NCBI RefSeq assembly: GCF_001439735.1
Contig: NZ_JYLN01000006.1
Location: forward strand, 248,001 to 312,000
Reading direction: 5' to 3'
DNA length: 64,000 nucleotides
From: Pseudomonas paralactis
Lineage (GTDB): Bacteria; Pseudomonadota; Gammaproteobacteria; Pseudomonadales; Pseudomonadaceae
Shown piece after piece: positions 54,041 through 62,638 of this stretch. The stretch's first letter is position 1. The number at the start of each line of letters is the position of its first letter. The notes below the pieces were generated by a model. It saw nothing but the letters and a program-made list of their open reading frames with translations. It searched no databases and was not told the origin of the DNA. Position numbers and translations under genes: made by a program.

Positions 54041-56479
54041 ATGCCTGATCCTGTTGCTGCCAGCTTGCGTCTAGCGCCCGAAGCGCTGACTCGCCCTTTC
54101 TCCGCTGAACAGTTCAGCTTCTCGACCACCAATGATTTGGAGCCCTTTCGCGGTGTGCTTGGCCAGGAACGTGCGGTTGAAGCCTTGCAGTTCGGCGTGG
54201 CCATGCCACGCCCCGGTTACAACGTGTTTGTGATGGGCGAGCCCGGCACCGGCCGCTTTTCGTTCGTCAAACGCTACCTCAAAGCCGAAGGCAAGCGCCT
54301 GCAAACCCCGGCGGACTGGGTTTATGTGAATAATTTCGATGAGCCCCGCGAGCCCCGTGCCCTGGAATTGCCAGGGGGCGGCGCCGCAGCGTTTATCGCC
54401 GATATCAACGGGTTGGTCGACAACCTGGTCGCCACCTTCCCTGCGGTGTTCGAACACCCCACATATCAACAGCGCAAAAGCGCCATCGACCGCGCCTTCA
54501 ACCAGCGCTACGACAAGGCGCTGGACGTGATCGAACGCCTGGCCCTGGAAAAAGACGTGGCGCTGTACCGCGACAGCACCAACATCGCCTTCACGCCGAT
54601 GCTCGACGGCAAGGCGCTGGACGAAGCCGAGTTTTCACAACTGCCGGAAGCCGATCGCGAGCGTTTCCACAACGATATTTCCGAGTTGGAAGAGCGCCTC
54701 AACGAAGAGTTGGCCAGCCTGCCGCAGTGGAAGCGTGAGTCCAACAACCAGCTGCGCCAGTTCAACGAAGAAACCATCACCCTGGCCCTGCAGCCTTTGC
54801 TGGCCCCGTTGTCGGAAAAGTATGCAGAAAACGCCGGCGTGTGCGGCTACCTGCAAGCCATGCAGGTGTACCTGCTTAAAACCGTGGTCGAGCAATTGGT
54901 GGACGACGCCAAGACCGACGCCCAGGCGCGCAAGCTGCTCGAAGAGCAGTACTGCCCGAGCCTGGTGGTGGGTCACCCGGTCAACGGTGGCGCGCCAGTG
55001 GTGTTTGAACCGCACCCGACCTACGACAACCTGTTCGGCCGTATCGAATACAGCACCGACCAGGGCGCGCTCTACACCACCTATCGCCAGTTGCGTCCAG
55101 GTGCGTTGCACCGCGCCAACGGCGGTTTCCTGATCCTGGAAGCCGAAAAAATGCTCAGCGAGCCGTTCGTATGGGACGCGCTCAAGCGTTCCCTGCAATC
55201 GCGCAAGCTGAAGATGGAATCGCCCCTGGGCGAGTTGGGCCGTCTGGCCACCGTGACGCTCAACCCGCAGATGATTCCCTTGCAGGTCAAGGTGATCATC
55301 ATCGGTTCGCGCCAGTTGTATTACGCGCTGCAAGACGCCGATCCGGACTTCCAGGAGATGTTCCGCGTGTTGGTGGACTTCGACGAAGACATCCCGATGG
55401 TCGACGAAAGCCTGGAGCAGTTCGCCCAGTTGCTCAAAACCCGTACTTCGGAAGAGGGCATGGCGCCGCTGACCTCGGATGCGGTCGCGCGCCTGGCGAC
55501 TTACAGCGCACGCCTGGCGGAACATCAGGGCCGTTTGTCGGCGCGTATTGGCGACCTGTTCCAGTTGGTCAGCGAGGCGGACTTTATTCGCCACCTGGCC
55601 GGTGACGAAATGACCGATGCCGGGCATATCGAACGCGCCCTCAAGGCCAAGGCCACGCGCACCGGTCGCGTGTCGGCGCGGATTCTCGACGACATGCTCG
55701 CCGGCGTCATCCTCATCGACACCGCGGGCGCCGCCGTGGGCAAGTGCAACGGGTTGACGGTGCTGGAGGTCGGCGACTCGGCCTTCGGCGTACCGGCGCG
55801 GATTTCCGCCACGGTGTACCCGGGCGGCAGCGGCATTGTCGACATCGAGCGCGAAGTTAACCTTGGCCAGCCGATTCACTCCAAGGGCGTGATGATCCTC
55901 ACCGGTTACCTGGGCAGCCGTTATGCTCAGGAGTTTCCGTTGGCGATCTCCGCGAGTATCGCCCTGGAGCAGTCCTACGGTTATGTGGATGGCGACAGTG
56001 CTTCCCTGGGCGAGGCGTGCACCTTGATTTCGGCCTTGTCGAAGACGCCGCTCAAGCAGTGCTTTGCCATCACCGGCTCGATCAACCAGTTTGGTGAAGT
56101 GCAGGCGGTGGGCGGGGTCAACGAGAAGATCGAAGGCTTCTTCCGCCTTTGCGAAGCCCGCGGGCTGACCGGTGAGCAGGGCGCGATCATCCCTCAGGCC
56201 AACGTCGCCACGTTGATGCTCGACGAGAAGGTGTTGCAGGCCGTGCGCGCCGGGCAATTCCATATCTATGCGGTACGCCAGGCCGACGAGGCGCTGAGCC
56301 TGCTGGTGGGCGAGGATGCCGGTGAGCCGGACGCCGAGGGGCAATTCCCGGAAGGCACCGTGAATGCTCGGGTGGTTGAGCGCCTGCGCGCGATTGCCGA
56401 GATGATCAGTGAGGAAGATTTGAAGGAGGCGGAAAAGGAGCTGGCGCAGCAGGCGTTGGCGGAAGCCAAGCCAACCTGA
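54041..56479 (+). CDS. Lon-like (LonB-type) ATP-dependent protease
   Basis: An 812-residue AAA+ protease. The N-terminal region includes GVLGQERAVEALQFGVAMPR, a Walker-like GEPGTGRFSFV and the LonB-specific insert. The C-terminal S16 protease domain has the catalytic Ser in YVDGDSASLGEACTLISALS and the Lys in GGVNEKIEGFF. The Walker A is GTGRFS rather than GTGKT, the usual form of this Pseudomonas subfamily. It is soluble and lacks membrane spans. The ribosome site is AAGGAAG. It stands alone. Confidence 0.9.
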   Translation: MPDPVAASLRLAPEALTRPFSAEQFSFSTTNDLEPFRGVLGQERAVEALQFGVAMPRPGYNVFVMGEPGTGRFSFVKRYLKAEGKRLQTPADWVYVNNFDEPREPRALELPGGGAAAFIADINGLVDNLVATFPAVFEHPTYQQRKSAIDRAFNQRYDKALDVIERLALEKDVALYRDSTNIAFTPMLDGKALDEAEFSQLPEADRERFHNDISELEERLNEELASLPQWKRESNNQLRQFNEETITLALQPLLAPLSEKYAENAGVCGYLQAMQVYLLKTVVEQLVDDAKTDAQARKLLEEQYCPSLVVGHPVNGGAPVVFEPHPTYDNLFGRIEYSTDQGALYTTYRQLRPGALHRANGGFLILEAEKMLSEPFVWDALKRSLQSRKLKMESPLGELGRLATVTLNPQMIPLQVKVIIIGSRQLYYALQDADPDFQEMFRVLVDFDEDIPMVDESLEQFAQLLKTRTSEEGMAPLTSDAVARLATYSARLAEHQGRLSARIGDLFQLVSEADFIRHLAGDEMTDAGHIERALKAKATRTGRVSARILDDMLAGVILIDTAGAAVGKCNGLTVLEVGDSAFGVPARISATVYPGGSGIVDIEREVNLGQPIHSKGVMILTGYLGSRYAQEFPLAISASIALEQSYGYVDGDSASLGEACTLISALSKTPLKQCFAITGSINQFGEVQAVGGVNEKIEGFFRLCEARGLTGEQGAIIPQANVATLMLDEKVLQAVRAGQFHIYAVRQADEALSLLVGEDAGEPDAEGQFPEGTVNARVVERLRAIAEMISEEDLKEAEKELAQQALAEAKPT

Positions 56480-56501
56480 TTGCTGTCATCACTCGGTCAA
56501 G

Positions 56502-56675
56502 GTGGGAGCTGGCTTGCCTTAAGGCCAGTCAGTTAAGACTTTTTTGTAGGAGCGAGCTTGCTCGCGAAAAACTTTCAGGCGCCGCGTTCATTCAGCAAAC
56601 ACGCGTTATCGTTGCCGTTTTTCGCGAGCAAGCTCGCTCCTACAGAAGGCGATGACCGCTTAAGCCAGCTCCCAC
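56502..56675. repeat. Outer family B REP pair, interrupted by a family A REPIN
   Basis: GTGGGAGCTGGCTTGCCTTA at 56502 and its inverted partner TTAAGCCAGCTCCCAC ending at 56675 are the ends of a family B element. The family A REPIN at 56546-56643 lies between them. The outer element lacks the usual GCGATAGCGG middle, consistent with having been split or degraded. Confidence 0.65.
56546..56643. repeat. REPIN, family A, nested inside a family B element
   Basis: Arms GTAGGAGCGAGCTTGCTCGC and GCGAGCAAGCTCGCTCCTAC flank ACGCGTTATCGTTGCCGTTT. Located in the 400-bp gap 56480-56879 between the Lon-like protease and the 105-residue hypothetical gene, inside the family B element at 56502-56675. Confidence 0.9.
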
Positions 56676-56732
56676 ACTGGTCCGTGGTGTTTTTGGGAAC
56701 GTTTAGCGTGCCACAAAATTGACTCCACCCTC

Positions 56733-56756
56733 AGGGACCAACGCCCGTTGGTCCCT
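56733..56756. promoter_or_regulatory. 24-bp palindrome, operator-like
   Basis: AGGGACCAACG and CGTTGGTCCCT are perfect 11-bp inverted copies with a 2-base centre. No T-run follows, so it is not an obvious terminator. It lies 124 bp upstream of the gene at 56880. It could be a binding site for a dimeric regulator or a stable hairpin in the leader of that gene. Confidence 0.5.
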
Positions 56757-56879
56757 ACAACCTTGGTTTGTCGCGTTTTTATTCTATTCTCAGAGTCAGG
56801 GATATCCACAGGAGTCGCAGGATAGAAACAGCCTCGCCTTGCGCTGGGGCTGAACACCGATCTATCGAGGGTCGCCGCC

Positions 56880-57197
56880 ATGTCGCGCAACCTTTGCCTT
56901 ACCCGCCAGTGCCTGGGCCTGGTCACCCGTATTGAATGCTCCATTCGCCCTCTCGCCGGGGATAACGGCATGTGGACGCTATTGTTTGCCGCCGGGATGT
57001 CGGGCGAGCAGCCTTCCACGATCAAATCCCAGGGCCCGTTCCATGGGCCCTTCGTGGCCGAAAGAATGCTGGGCACCATCGTTGATAGCCTGACCTTGCA
57101 TGGCTACGAGCAAATGGACGAGCCGCAGATCTGGTGCCTGCACCTGCAAGCCCATCTGCGCCAACTCAATGGCGGCCAGGAGCAGTTGGCCCTTTAG
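56880..57197 (+). CDS. Hypothetical protein, conserved in Pseudomonas
   Basis: The 105-residue soluble protein has no signal peptide or membrane span. It has three Cys in the N-terminal 20 residues region (RNLCLTRQCLG, IECSIRPL) and is otherwise unremarkable (YEQMDEPQIWCLHLQAHLRQ). I do not recognise a domain. The ATG at 56880 is preceded by GAGG. It converges with the large lipoprotein gene; the stop codons are only 6 bp apart. Function unknown. Confidence 0.7.
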   Translation: MSRNLCLTRQCLGLVTRIECSIRPLAGDNGMWTLLFAAGMSGEQPSTIKSQGPFHGPFVAERMLGTIVDSLTLHGYEQMDEPQIWCLHLQAHLRQLNGGQEQLAL

Positions 57198-57203
57198 CGC
57201 CAG

Positions 57204-59027
57204 CTATTTGCTCTCTGGCTTGTCCAGCTTGACCTCAAAGCCGTACTGCACGGTGCTCAGGTCGGTGCGCTGGTAACTTTCCAGCGTAGTCGGCTGGCCG
57301 TAGAAATAATGCACGTCAAACAGCGCGGTGCCGTACTCCTCGGCGCGGTGGCTGACACCGAGGATTTCCTTGAGGTAATTGCCGCTGGCGTCCTTGGCGT
57401 AGAAGCGCCAGCTGTCGGAGGGGAAGTCCTTTTGATCGACGATCAGCGCGTTGTCCTTGAGCGACAGGCCCTTGGGCAGTTTGGCGACATCAATCGTGGC
57501 TTTCTCGATAGTCGCCAGGAACAGCGGCACCGAACCCACCACAAACGCCGGGGTTTCCGGGAACAGGTTGAGGTCGTAAGTGAGTGTGCCGCTGCCCGCG
57601 TTCAGCTCGAACGCCTCGGCCGGTAACTCGATGGGCTCGCCGCGCTCGCCCTGGTCGTCGGCGGTGAAGAAGGTGATAGGCGCATCGCTGTTGTTACGCT
57701 CGGCGCCGACCAGGTCGTCGTTGAAGGTGAAAGGGTGGTCAAACACGATTTTCGCGGCGCTGGCGTCTTCGGTCGATTGGCTGATGGTGACGCTGGCTTT
57801 GAGCTGGTCCTCGGTCATGGTGGCGTCCTTGAGCCAGCCGGCGGCGCCGTCGTCATACACCGTGACCGGCATCGGCAGGGCCTGCACGGTTTGTTGCAGG
57901 CTATTCCTGTCGAAGCGTAGTACCGGCAGCTCCAGGTCTTTGTGGGTAACCGTAGCCTGGGAGAAATCCAGCACATTGACCTGCAGGTTATCGATCAGCC
58001 CGTTGAAATACACCTTGGCGTAATGACTGGTCTGCTTGTGTTCGAAGGCTTTTTGCTCATCGGTGAGCTGTTTTTCGAACGCGTCGGACCAGGCTGTTTG
58101 CTTGTGCATTTCAGCCAATTGTTTCTCGTAGAACGCCACTTGCGCGGCACTCTCATTGATCGAGCCCGAGCGGGTCAGAAACTGCCCGGTGCTGTCCCGT
58201 GCCTGCACCAACAGAGGGTTCGGTGATTCGTCGCCCACCTCTGCGGCAAGGGGGGCGCTGTTGGTGAGCTCGATTTCGGCATAGTTCTTTTCCAGCAACA
58301 GCAGGTTGAGGGTGATGTTGCCCTCGGTGCGTTTATGACCCACGTCCTTTTTGGTTAGATCGAAGCTCAGCACTTTGCCCGGCGTGATCACTTCAACCGC
58401 GCCCTTGAGGCTGACAGGCTGCGGCTGGCTCTTGTTTTCCGTCTCGATGCCTTCGATAAACGGGTAGGTCACCGTCAGGTCGTCGGGGTTGGTCAGGTTG
58501 GAGCTGCTGGGGCTCAGTTGGATGCCCGGGTCGGTTTCCGACCATTCCGGCTGGAAGGGGATGATTTTGTTGTTGCTCAGGGTCACCGACTGCCATTCCA
58601 GGCCATGGGGGAAGGGGAACTGGTCAGGGGCGTTGAAGTTGAACGGGAAGACCGGCTGCAAATCCGTCAGATAGTCGGAGTGCGAGGTTTTGCGCAGGAC
58701 GAACAGGCCGTTGATATAGGTGTCCACCAGGGCCTGGGGCGTGGGGTAGTGCTTGAGCAAGGCCAGGGAATCTTCGCCATACTCGGCCTCGATGGGCTTG
58801 GTGGCGAGCTTGAGGCGCGCCCGTTCCAGCAACAGCAGCGAGCCGCCCAGATCCGCGATGGCATCGCGCAGCTTGGGGTCCTGAATACTGTCCAGGGACT
58901 GTTCGAACGTCGTGGTTTTCTCTTCGAGGGTCGCCTGCTTCTGCTCTTCTTTGGGGGAGCAGCCGCTGGCCATCAGCAACGCCGCGCACAGGCCGAGAGC
59001 GGCCAAAGGGGATCGCACATCCATCAT
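57204..59027 (-). CDS. Large hypothetical lipoprotein
   Basis: A 607-residue lipoprotein. The signal is MMDVRSPLAALGLCAALLMA with lipobox MASGC (Cys23). A coiled-coil stretch follows (residues about 25-75, ATLEEKTTTFEQSLDSIQDP). The rest has repeated beta-rich blocks without a recognised domain, and ends FEVKLDKPESK. I chose the start at 59027, which has AGGA 8 bases upstream, rather than an in-frame ATG at 59051, because the upstream choice spoils the lipoprotein signal. It is probably attached to the outer membrane from the periplasmic side. Function unknown. Confidence 0.8.
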   Translation of the reverse strand: MMDVRSPLAALGLCAALLMASGCSPKEEQKQATLEEKTTTFEQSLDSIQDPKLRDAIADLGGSLLLLERARLKLATKPIEAEYGEDSLALLKHYPTPQALVDTYINGLFVLRKTSHSDYLTDLQPVFPFNFNAPDQFPFPHGLEWQSVTLSNNKIIPFQPEWSETDPGIQLSPSSSNLTNPDDLTVTYPFIEGIETENKSQPQPVSLKGAVEVITPGKVLSFDLTKKDVGHKRTEGNITLNLLLLEKNYAEIELTNSAPLAAEVGDESPNPLLVQARDSTGQFLTRSGSINESAAQVAFYEKQLAEMHKQTAWSDAFEKQLTDEQKAFEHKQTSHYAKVYFNGLIDNLQVNVLDFSQATVTHKDLELPVLRFDRNSLQQTVQALPMPVTVYDDGAAGWLKDATMTEDQLKASVTISQSTEDASAAKIVFDHPFTFNDDLVGAERNNSDAPITFFTADDQGERGEPIELPAEAFELNAGSGTLTYDLNLFPETPAFVVGSVPLFLATIEKATIDVAKLPKGLSLKDNALIVDQKDFPSDSWRFYAKDASGNYLKEILGVSHRAEEYGTALFDVHYFYGQPTTLESYQRTDLSTVQYGFEVKLDKPESK

Positions 59028-59189
59028 CTGAGTTTTCCTGTCCGACATCATCGAGCCGAGTGAATGGCCTCGACACTAGCAGAAAAATTCTCTTACAGAT
59101 GCCACTTGGGTCAGTTTTCTCGCGGTGACAGGGGCCGGGTGGCGGCTGGTATACTCGGCGCCATTTTTAGCCAAGCTGTGTGAGATTCA

Positions 59190-59678
59190 ATGGAACGCTT
59201 TATCGAAAATACGATGTACGCCTCGCGTTGGCTGCTGGCGCCTATCTATCTGGGGCTGTCCCTGGGCTTGCTGGTCCTGGCGCTGAAATTCTTCCAGGAA
59301 ATCGTTCATGTGATTCCCAACATCTTCACCATGTTGGAAGCCGAAGTGATCCTGTTGCTGCTGTCGTTGATCGACATGGCCCTGGTCGGCGGTTTGCTGG
59401 TGATGGTGATGATTTCCGGCTACGAGAACTTCGTCTCGCAGCTGGATATCGACGAGAACAAGGAAAAGCTCAACTGGCTGGGCACCATGGACTCGTCTTC
59501 ACTGAAGATGAAAGTGGCGGCCTCCATCGTGGCGATTTCCTCCATCCACCTGCTGCGCATCTTCATGGACGCCAAGAACGTCGATCCACAGCACCTGATG
59601 TGGTACGTGATCATCCACATGACCTTCGTGGTGTCGGCGTTCGCCATGGGCTACCTGGACAAACTCACCAAGCACTGA
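59190..59678 (+). CDS. UPF0114 (YqhA/TIGR00645) membrane protein
   Basis: A 162-residue inner-membrane protein with about four spans: MERFIENTMYASRWLLAPIY, LEAEVILLLLSLIDMALVGG, then SIVAISSIHLLRIF and YVIIHMTFVVSAFAMGYLDK. The sequence and length are those of the UPF0114/TIGR00645 family found across proteobacteria. No function is established. It is divergent from the lipoprotein gene across a 162-bp gap. Confidence 0.93.
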   Translation: MERFIENTMYASRWLLAPIYLGLSLGLLVLALKFFQEIVHVIPNIFTMLEAEVILLLLSLIDMALVGGLLVMVMISGYENFVSQLDIDENKEKLNWLGTMDSSSLKMKVAASIVAISSIHLLRIFMDAKNVDPQHLMWYVIIHMTFVVSAFAMGYLDKLTKH

Positions 59679-59693
59679 TGCCGCGCGCCGGCC

Positions 59694-61127
59694 TTACTGC
59701 TCCACGAAGTAATAAGGCTGGCGGTTGATCGCCATTTGCTTGATCACCGTGACCGGCTCTTTCAGCCGGTCAGTGTGGTCCGTCAGCGCAACGTTGCCGG
59801 GCTTGTCGGCAAGGAAGGCGCGCAGTTCGGCTTCGGTGTTCAGGATCGGCAAGTAGGCCCGCAGGTAGAACACGCTGGCGCCGGCGATTCGTTCGTTGGG
59901 CTGGAACATCGCCACCGTTCGGCCTTCGTCTTGCAGGGTCTGGACCTGGCTGATCACCGGTACGAAGGAGTGGCGCACATCGGCTTTTGGTGCAAACCAG
60001 AACGCTGCGCTCAGGTAGCAGGCGATGGCCAGGGTGAAAACTCCACCGATGATTTGGCGGTGGTAGCGGTACAGCGTCGGCTTGCGGTCTTTGGCCCACT
60101 CCAGCAACACCCGCGCATACTCGGCAGCCAGTACCGCCGCAGCTGGCGTCAGCGCCATCAAGTAAACCGTGCGTTTGCTCGACGCCAGAGTCAGCAGGGT
60201 GAACTGCGCCACCAGCCAAACACTGAAAAATAGACGATAACGGTTTTGCATCAGGCTTTTACGGAAATGCCACAGGCCCAAGTACACCAGAATGTTCCAG
60301 GGCAGGAAGGCCTCAGGCAGTTTCGCGAGGTAATAGTAAAACGGCTCGTAATGCCCGGCTTCTACGAACGAACCGCTGAAGCGCCCGACGCTATTGGTCC
60401 ATAACACTTCACCCACCGCCTGCATCCCGCCGCGCTGAAACAGAAACCCCAGCCAGATCAGCAACGGCACCAAGGCCAACAACGTGAACAGCGCCGGTTT
60501 GAGCCAGTCGCCCAGCCGCAGGCGTTTATCCATCAGGCTGGTGCTGAGCAGGTACACAAAAATCACAATGCCCGGCATCGCCAGGCCCAACACGCCCTTG
60601 CTCAACGTAGCGATGACCATCCCGGCGGTAAACAACGCCCAGGCCCACACACTGGAGCCTTCGCGCTCGGGCCGCACCGCCTGGTAAAACCCCAGCAGGG
60701 CAGCGGTGACACCGAGGCTGAGCAATGAATCCTCACCCACCCCCCGCACATTGCCCCAATAACTGGCCATGGTCGCCAGGATCAGCGCAGCGCTGAATGC
60801 CAGCGTCTGCGGCCGCCCGAAGCGACGCAGCATTCCGTACAACAGCATCACACTGAACAACCCGGCAAACGCCGACGCCAGACGCACCGCTCCGGTGCTG
60901 GCGCCAAACAGGCGAATCGCCCCGGCGTCCAGCCACAGGCTCAGGGGTGGCTTTTCCAGGAAGGGTTCGCGAAACAGGCGCGGCACTACCCAGTCATTGT
61001 CCAGGTGCATCGCCATGGCGATCCCGGATACCCGGGCCTCGGTAGAGCCTTGCAGCTCGTGGTTGCCGAGGGCGAAGAAGAACAACAGAGCAGCAAGCAA
61101 GAGCAGCAGGGGAGCGGGACGCGTCAT
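59694..61127 (-). CDS. ArnT-like GT-C glycosyltransferase
   Basis: A 477-residue membrane enzyme with about 11-12 spans. The first periplasmic loop carries HELQGSTEARVSGIAMAM and REPFLEKPPLSLWLDAGAIR, the catalytic acidic and Pro-rich motifs of the ArnT/PMT (GT83/GT39) superfamily, which transfers sugars from polyprenyl phosphate donors, for example aminoarabinose to lipid A. The substrates are unknown here. No arn or glycosylation genes are next to it. Stops 15 bp from the UPF0114 gene end (convergent). Confidence 0.85.
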   Translation of the reverse strand: MTRPAPLLLLLAALLFFFALGNHELQGSTEARVSGIAMAMHLDNDWVVPRLFREPFLEKPPLSLWLDAGAIRLFGASTGAVRLASAFAGLFSVMLLYGMLRRFGRPQTLAFSAALILATMASYWGNVRGVGEDSLLSLGVTAALLGFYQAVRPEREGSSVWAWALFTAGMVIATLSKGVLGLAMPGIVIFVYLLSTSLMDKRLRLGDWLKPALFTLLALVPLLIWLGFLFQRGGMQAVGEVLWTNSVGRFSGSFVEAGHYEPFYYYLAKLPEAFLPWNILVYLGLWHFRKSLMQNRYRLFFSVWLVAQFTLLTLASSKRTVYLMALTPAAAVLAAEYARVLLEWAKDRKPTLYRYHRQIIGGVFTLAIACYLSAAFWFAPKADVRHSFVPVISQVQTLQDEGRTVAMFQPNERIAGASVFYLRAYLPILNTEAELRAFLADKPGNVALTDHTDRLKEPVTVIKQMAINRQPYYFVEQ

Positions 61128-61243
61128 GGAATCTGGCTACCGGGGCATGAGACCGATCGGGCGACCGGTCATGGGTAGTCAGGGAGTATACGAGCGCGAT
61201 TCTTAACCTTTGGTGAACGGCCTTGTGGTTTTTCTCCGGCGCG

Positions 61244-62269
61244 TCAAGGCAGTTTCAAGCTGGGCACTGCCGCTTTGCCTTGTTCGGTCAGCACCGGCTC
61301 CAACTGCTCCCAGGTGAAGGCCAAGTCGTTGTCGCAACCGTCACCATTGGCCGGTGTCGAGAGTTGCAGGCCCTGAGTGTTGAAGCTGAGGTGAAAGTTG
61401 GAGTAATCGGTAATCGCGGGGCACCCTTCGTCGGTGGTGGTTTGTTTGGCTAGCCAGGTGCTGAAGACGGCCGGCAGCTTCAAGTGGCCGGAATAGGCGT
61501 CAGACCATTGCTGATGGCCGCCGAGCCAGGTCCAGGGGTCAACCGATTCGCCGGTTTGCAGGTTCCAGGAGTGCAGGCCCCAACTGATGCCCATCGCGCC
61601 TTGGCCTGCGGCCCAGCGGTAGAACCGCACGGTGAGAAATTGCGATGACCAATAGGCAGGCTCAACCTCGATTTCACTGGTATAGACCGAGCCGTTTCGA
61701 CCCAGGTATTCACGGCGTTCATAAAAATAGTCGGTTAGATCTTCGTCATTGACGGCCAGGGCAGCGAGCTGCTGGTTGATCTTCTGCACCGCCGGGCCGT
61801 CACCCGCAAGCTTGAGCGTGACGCGTGGGCCTTGGGTCTTGAGCTGGTAGGTGTGGTTTTGGAAAGTTTTCTTCTCAGTCTTGATCGGCAGCGGCGCGGC
61901 TTCCAAGGGCGCGTTATAGGCATCACTGCCGCAGCCGTCCGTGCCAATGCGGCGCAGGGCCAGTGGCAGCGGCGTGCCGCCATCTGTTTTGCGCCAGGCA
62001 CCCGAGAGGGCATCGCCCTGAGGGTTTTGCAGGGCCCAGAAACCTGTGTTGCCTTCCTCCACCCACGGGGCGTTGTCGTTGGCCTGGGTCAGTTGAATCG
62101 GGGTACGAATGCGCTGGTAGTAATAACTGCCATGCTCCCCGTCGGCGCCGTTGAAACACACGGTGATAGCGGACTTGCCCAAAGTGCCTTGCCAAACCCC
62201 GGCCAGATCGGCGGCTGTTGCGAGTAAGGGCATGACGGAGAGGGCGATGACGGCAAAGGGCTTGAACAC
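61244..62269 (-). CDS. Periplasmic hypothetical protein
   Basis: The 341-residue exported protein starts with GTG at 62269, preceded by GGAAG; the signal peptide is MFKPFAVIALSVMPLLATAA. The N-terminal domain (residues about 22-115) begins DLAGVWQGTLGKSAITVCFN, a lipocalin-like opening. The C-terminal part (about 130-320) resembles DUF3298-type domains in its pattern (LTVRFYRWAAGQGAMGISWG, GLHSWNLQTGESVDPWTWL). Neither assignment is certain. Function unknown. It is followed by the gap to the ArnT-like gene. Confidence 0.75.
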   Translation of the reverse strand: MFKPFAVIALSVMPLLATAADLAGVWQGTLGKSAITVCFNGADGEHGSYYYQRIRTPIQLTQANDNAPWVEEGNTGFWALQNPQGDALSGAWRKTDGGTPLPLALRRIGTDGCGSDAYNAPLEAAPLPIKTEKKTFQNHTYQLKTQGPRVTLKLAGDGPAVQKINQQLAALAVNDEDLTDYFYERREYLGRNGSVYTSEIEVEPAYWSSQFLTVRFYRWAAGQGAMGISWGLHSWNLQTGESVDPWTWLGGHQQWSDAYSGHLKLPAVFSTWLAKQTTTDEGCPAITDYSNFHLSFNTQGLQLSTPANGDGCDNDLAFTWEQLEPVLTEQGKAAVPSLKLP

Positions 62270-62336
62270 GGGTATCTGACTTCCGGTTGTCTGATAAAGG
62301 CCGTCAGGGTAATGGGAAGTGTGAGGGGATGCCAGC

Positions 62337-62370
62337 GGGCGAGATGCGCTGAGGCGTCTCGCCCTTTTTT
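62337..62370 (+). terminator. Hairpin with T-run between the two hypothetical genes
   Basis: GGGCGAGATGCG and GGCGTCTCGCCC form an imperfect stem, followed on the plus strand by TTTTTT. No gene is known to read through here on the plus strand; on the minus strand, the gene at 62376-62630 would enter it from the T-run side. Weak evidence for a functional terminator. Confidence 0.45.
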
Positions 62371-62375
62371 GTGTT

Positions 62376-62630
62376 TTAGGGTTGTGGCGGATGGGTAGTG
62401 AATGGCTGGGTGTTCAAGACCCGTTCTACTAGTAGCTCACCTAGAACGATCAATTGCTGAGCAGCCAGCAACTTGTGGCGGTACGCGCCTTCAAGCTCGA
62501 AAGCCAGGTCGGTGGTCATGGCGTTGAGGGAGGCGAGGGTTTCGCTGGCTTGGATTAGCAGGGTTTCGGGGTGGATGTTTTCGGCGAGGATGAAGAGGGT
62601 GGTTGGGGGATTGGGGGTGATTTTTTTCAT
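62376..62630 (-). CDS. DUF6124 family protein, paralogue 1
   Basis: An 84-residue protein: MKKITPNPPTTLFILAENIH, then a helical core (ETLASLNAMTTDLAFELEGA, YRHKLLAAQQLIVLGELLVE). This is the DUF6124 pattern, a small Pseudomonas-specific family that often occurs in several copies. It is nearly identical over the core to the paralogue at 63710. The ribosome site AAGGAG is 8 bases from the ATG and is part of an element complementary to the upstream leader (62641-62825), so translation may be under RNA control. Confidence 0.85.
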   Translation of the reverse strand: MKKITPNPPTTLFILAENIHPETLLIQASETLASLNAMTTDLAFELEGAYRHKLLAAQQLIVLGELLVERVLNTQPFTTHPPQP

Positions 62631-62638
62631 GGCTCAAA

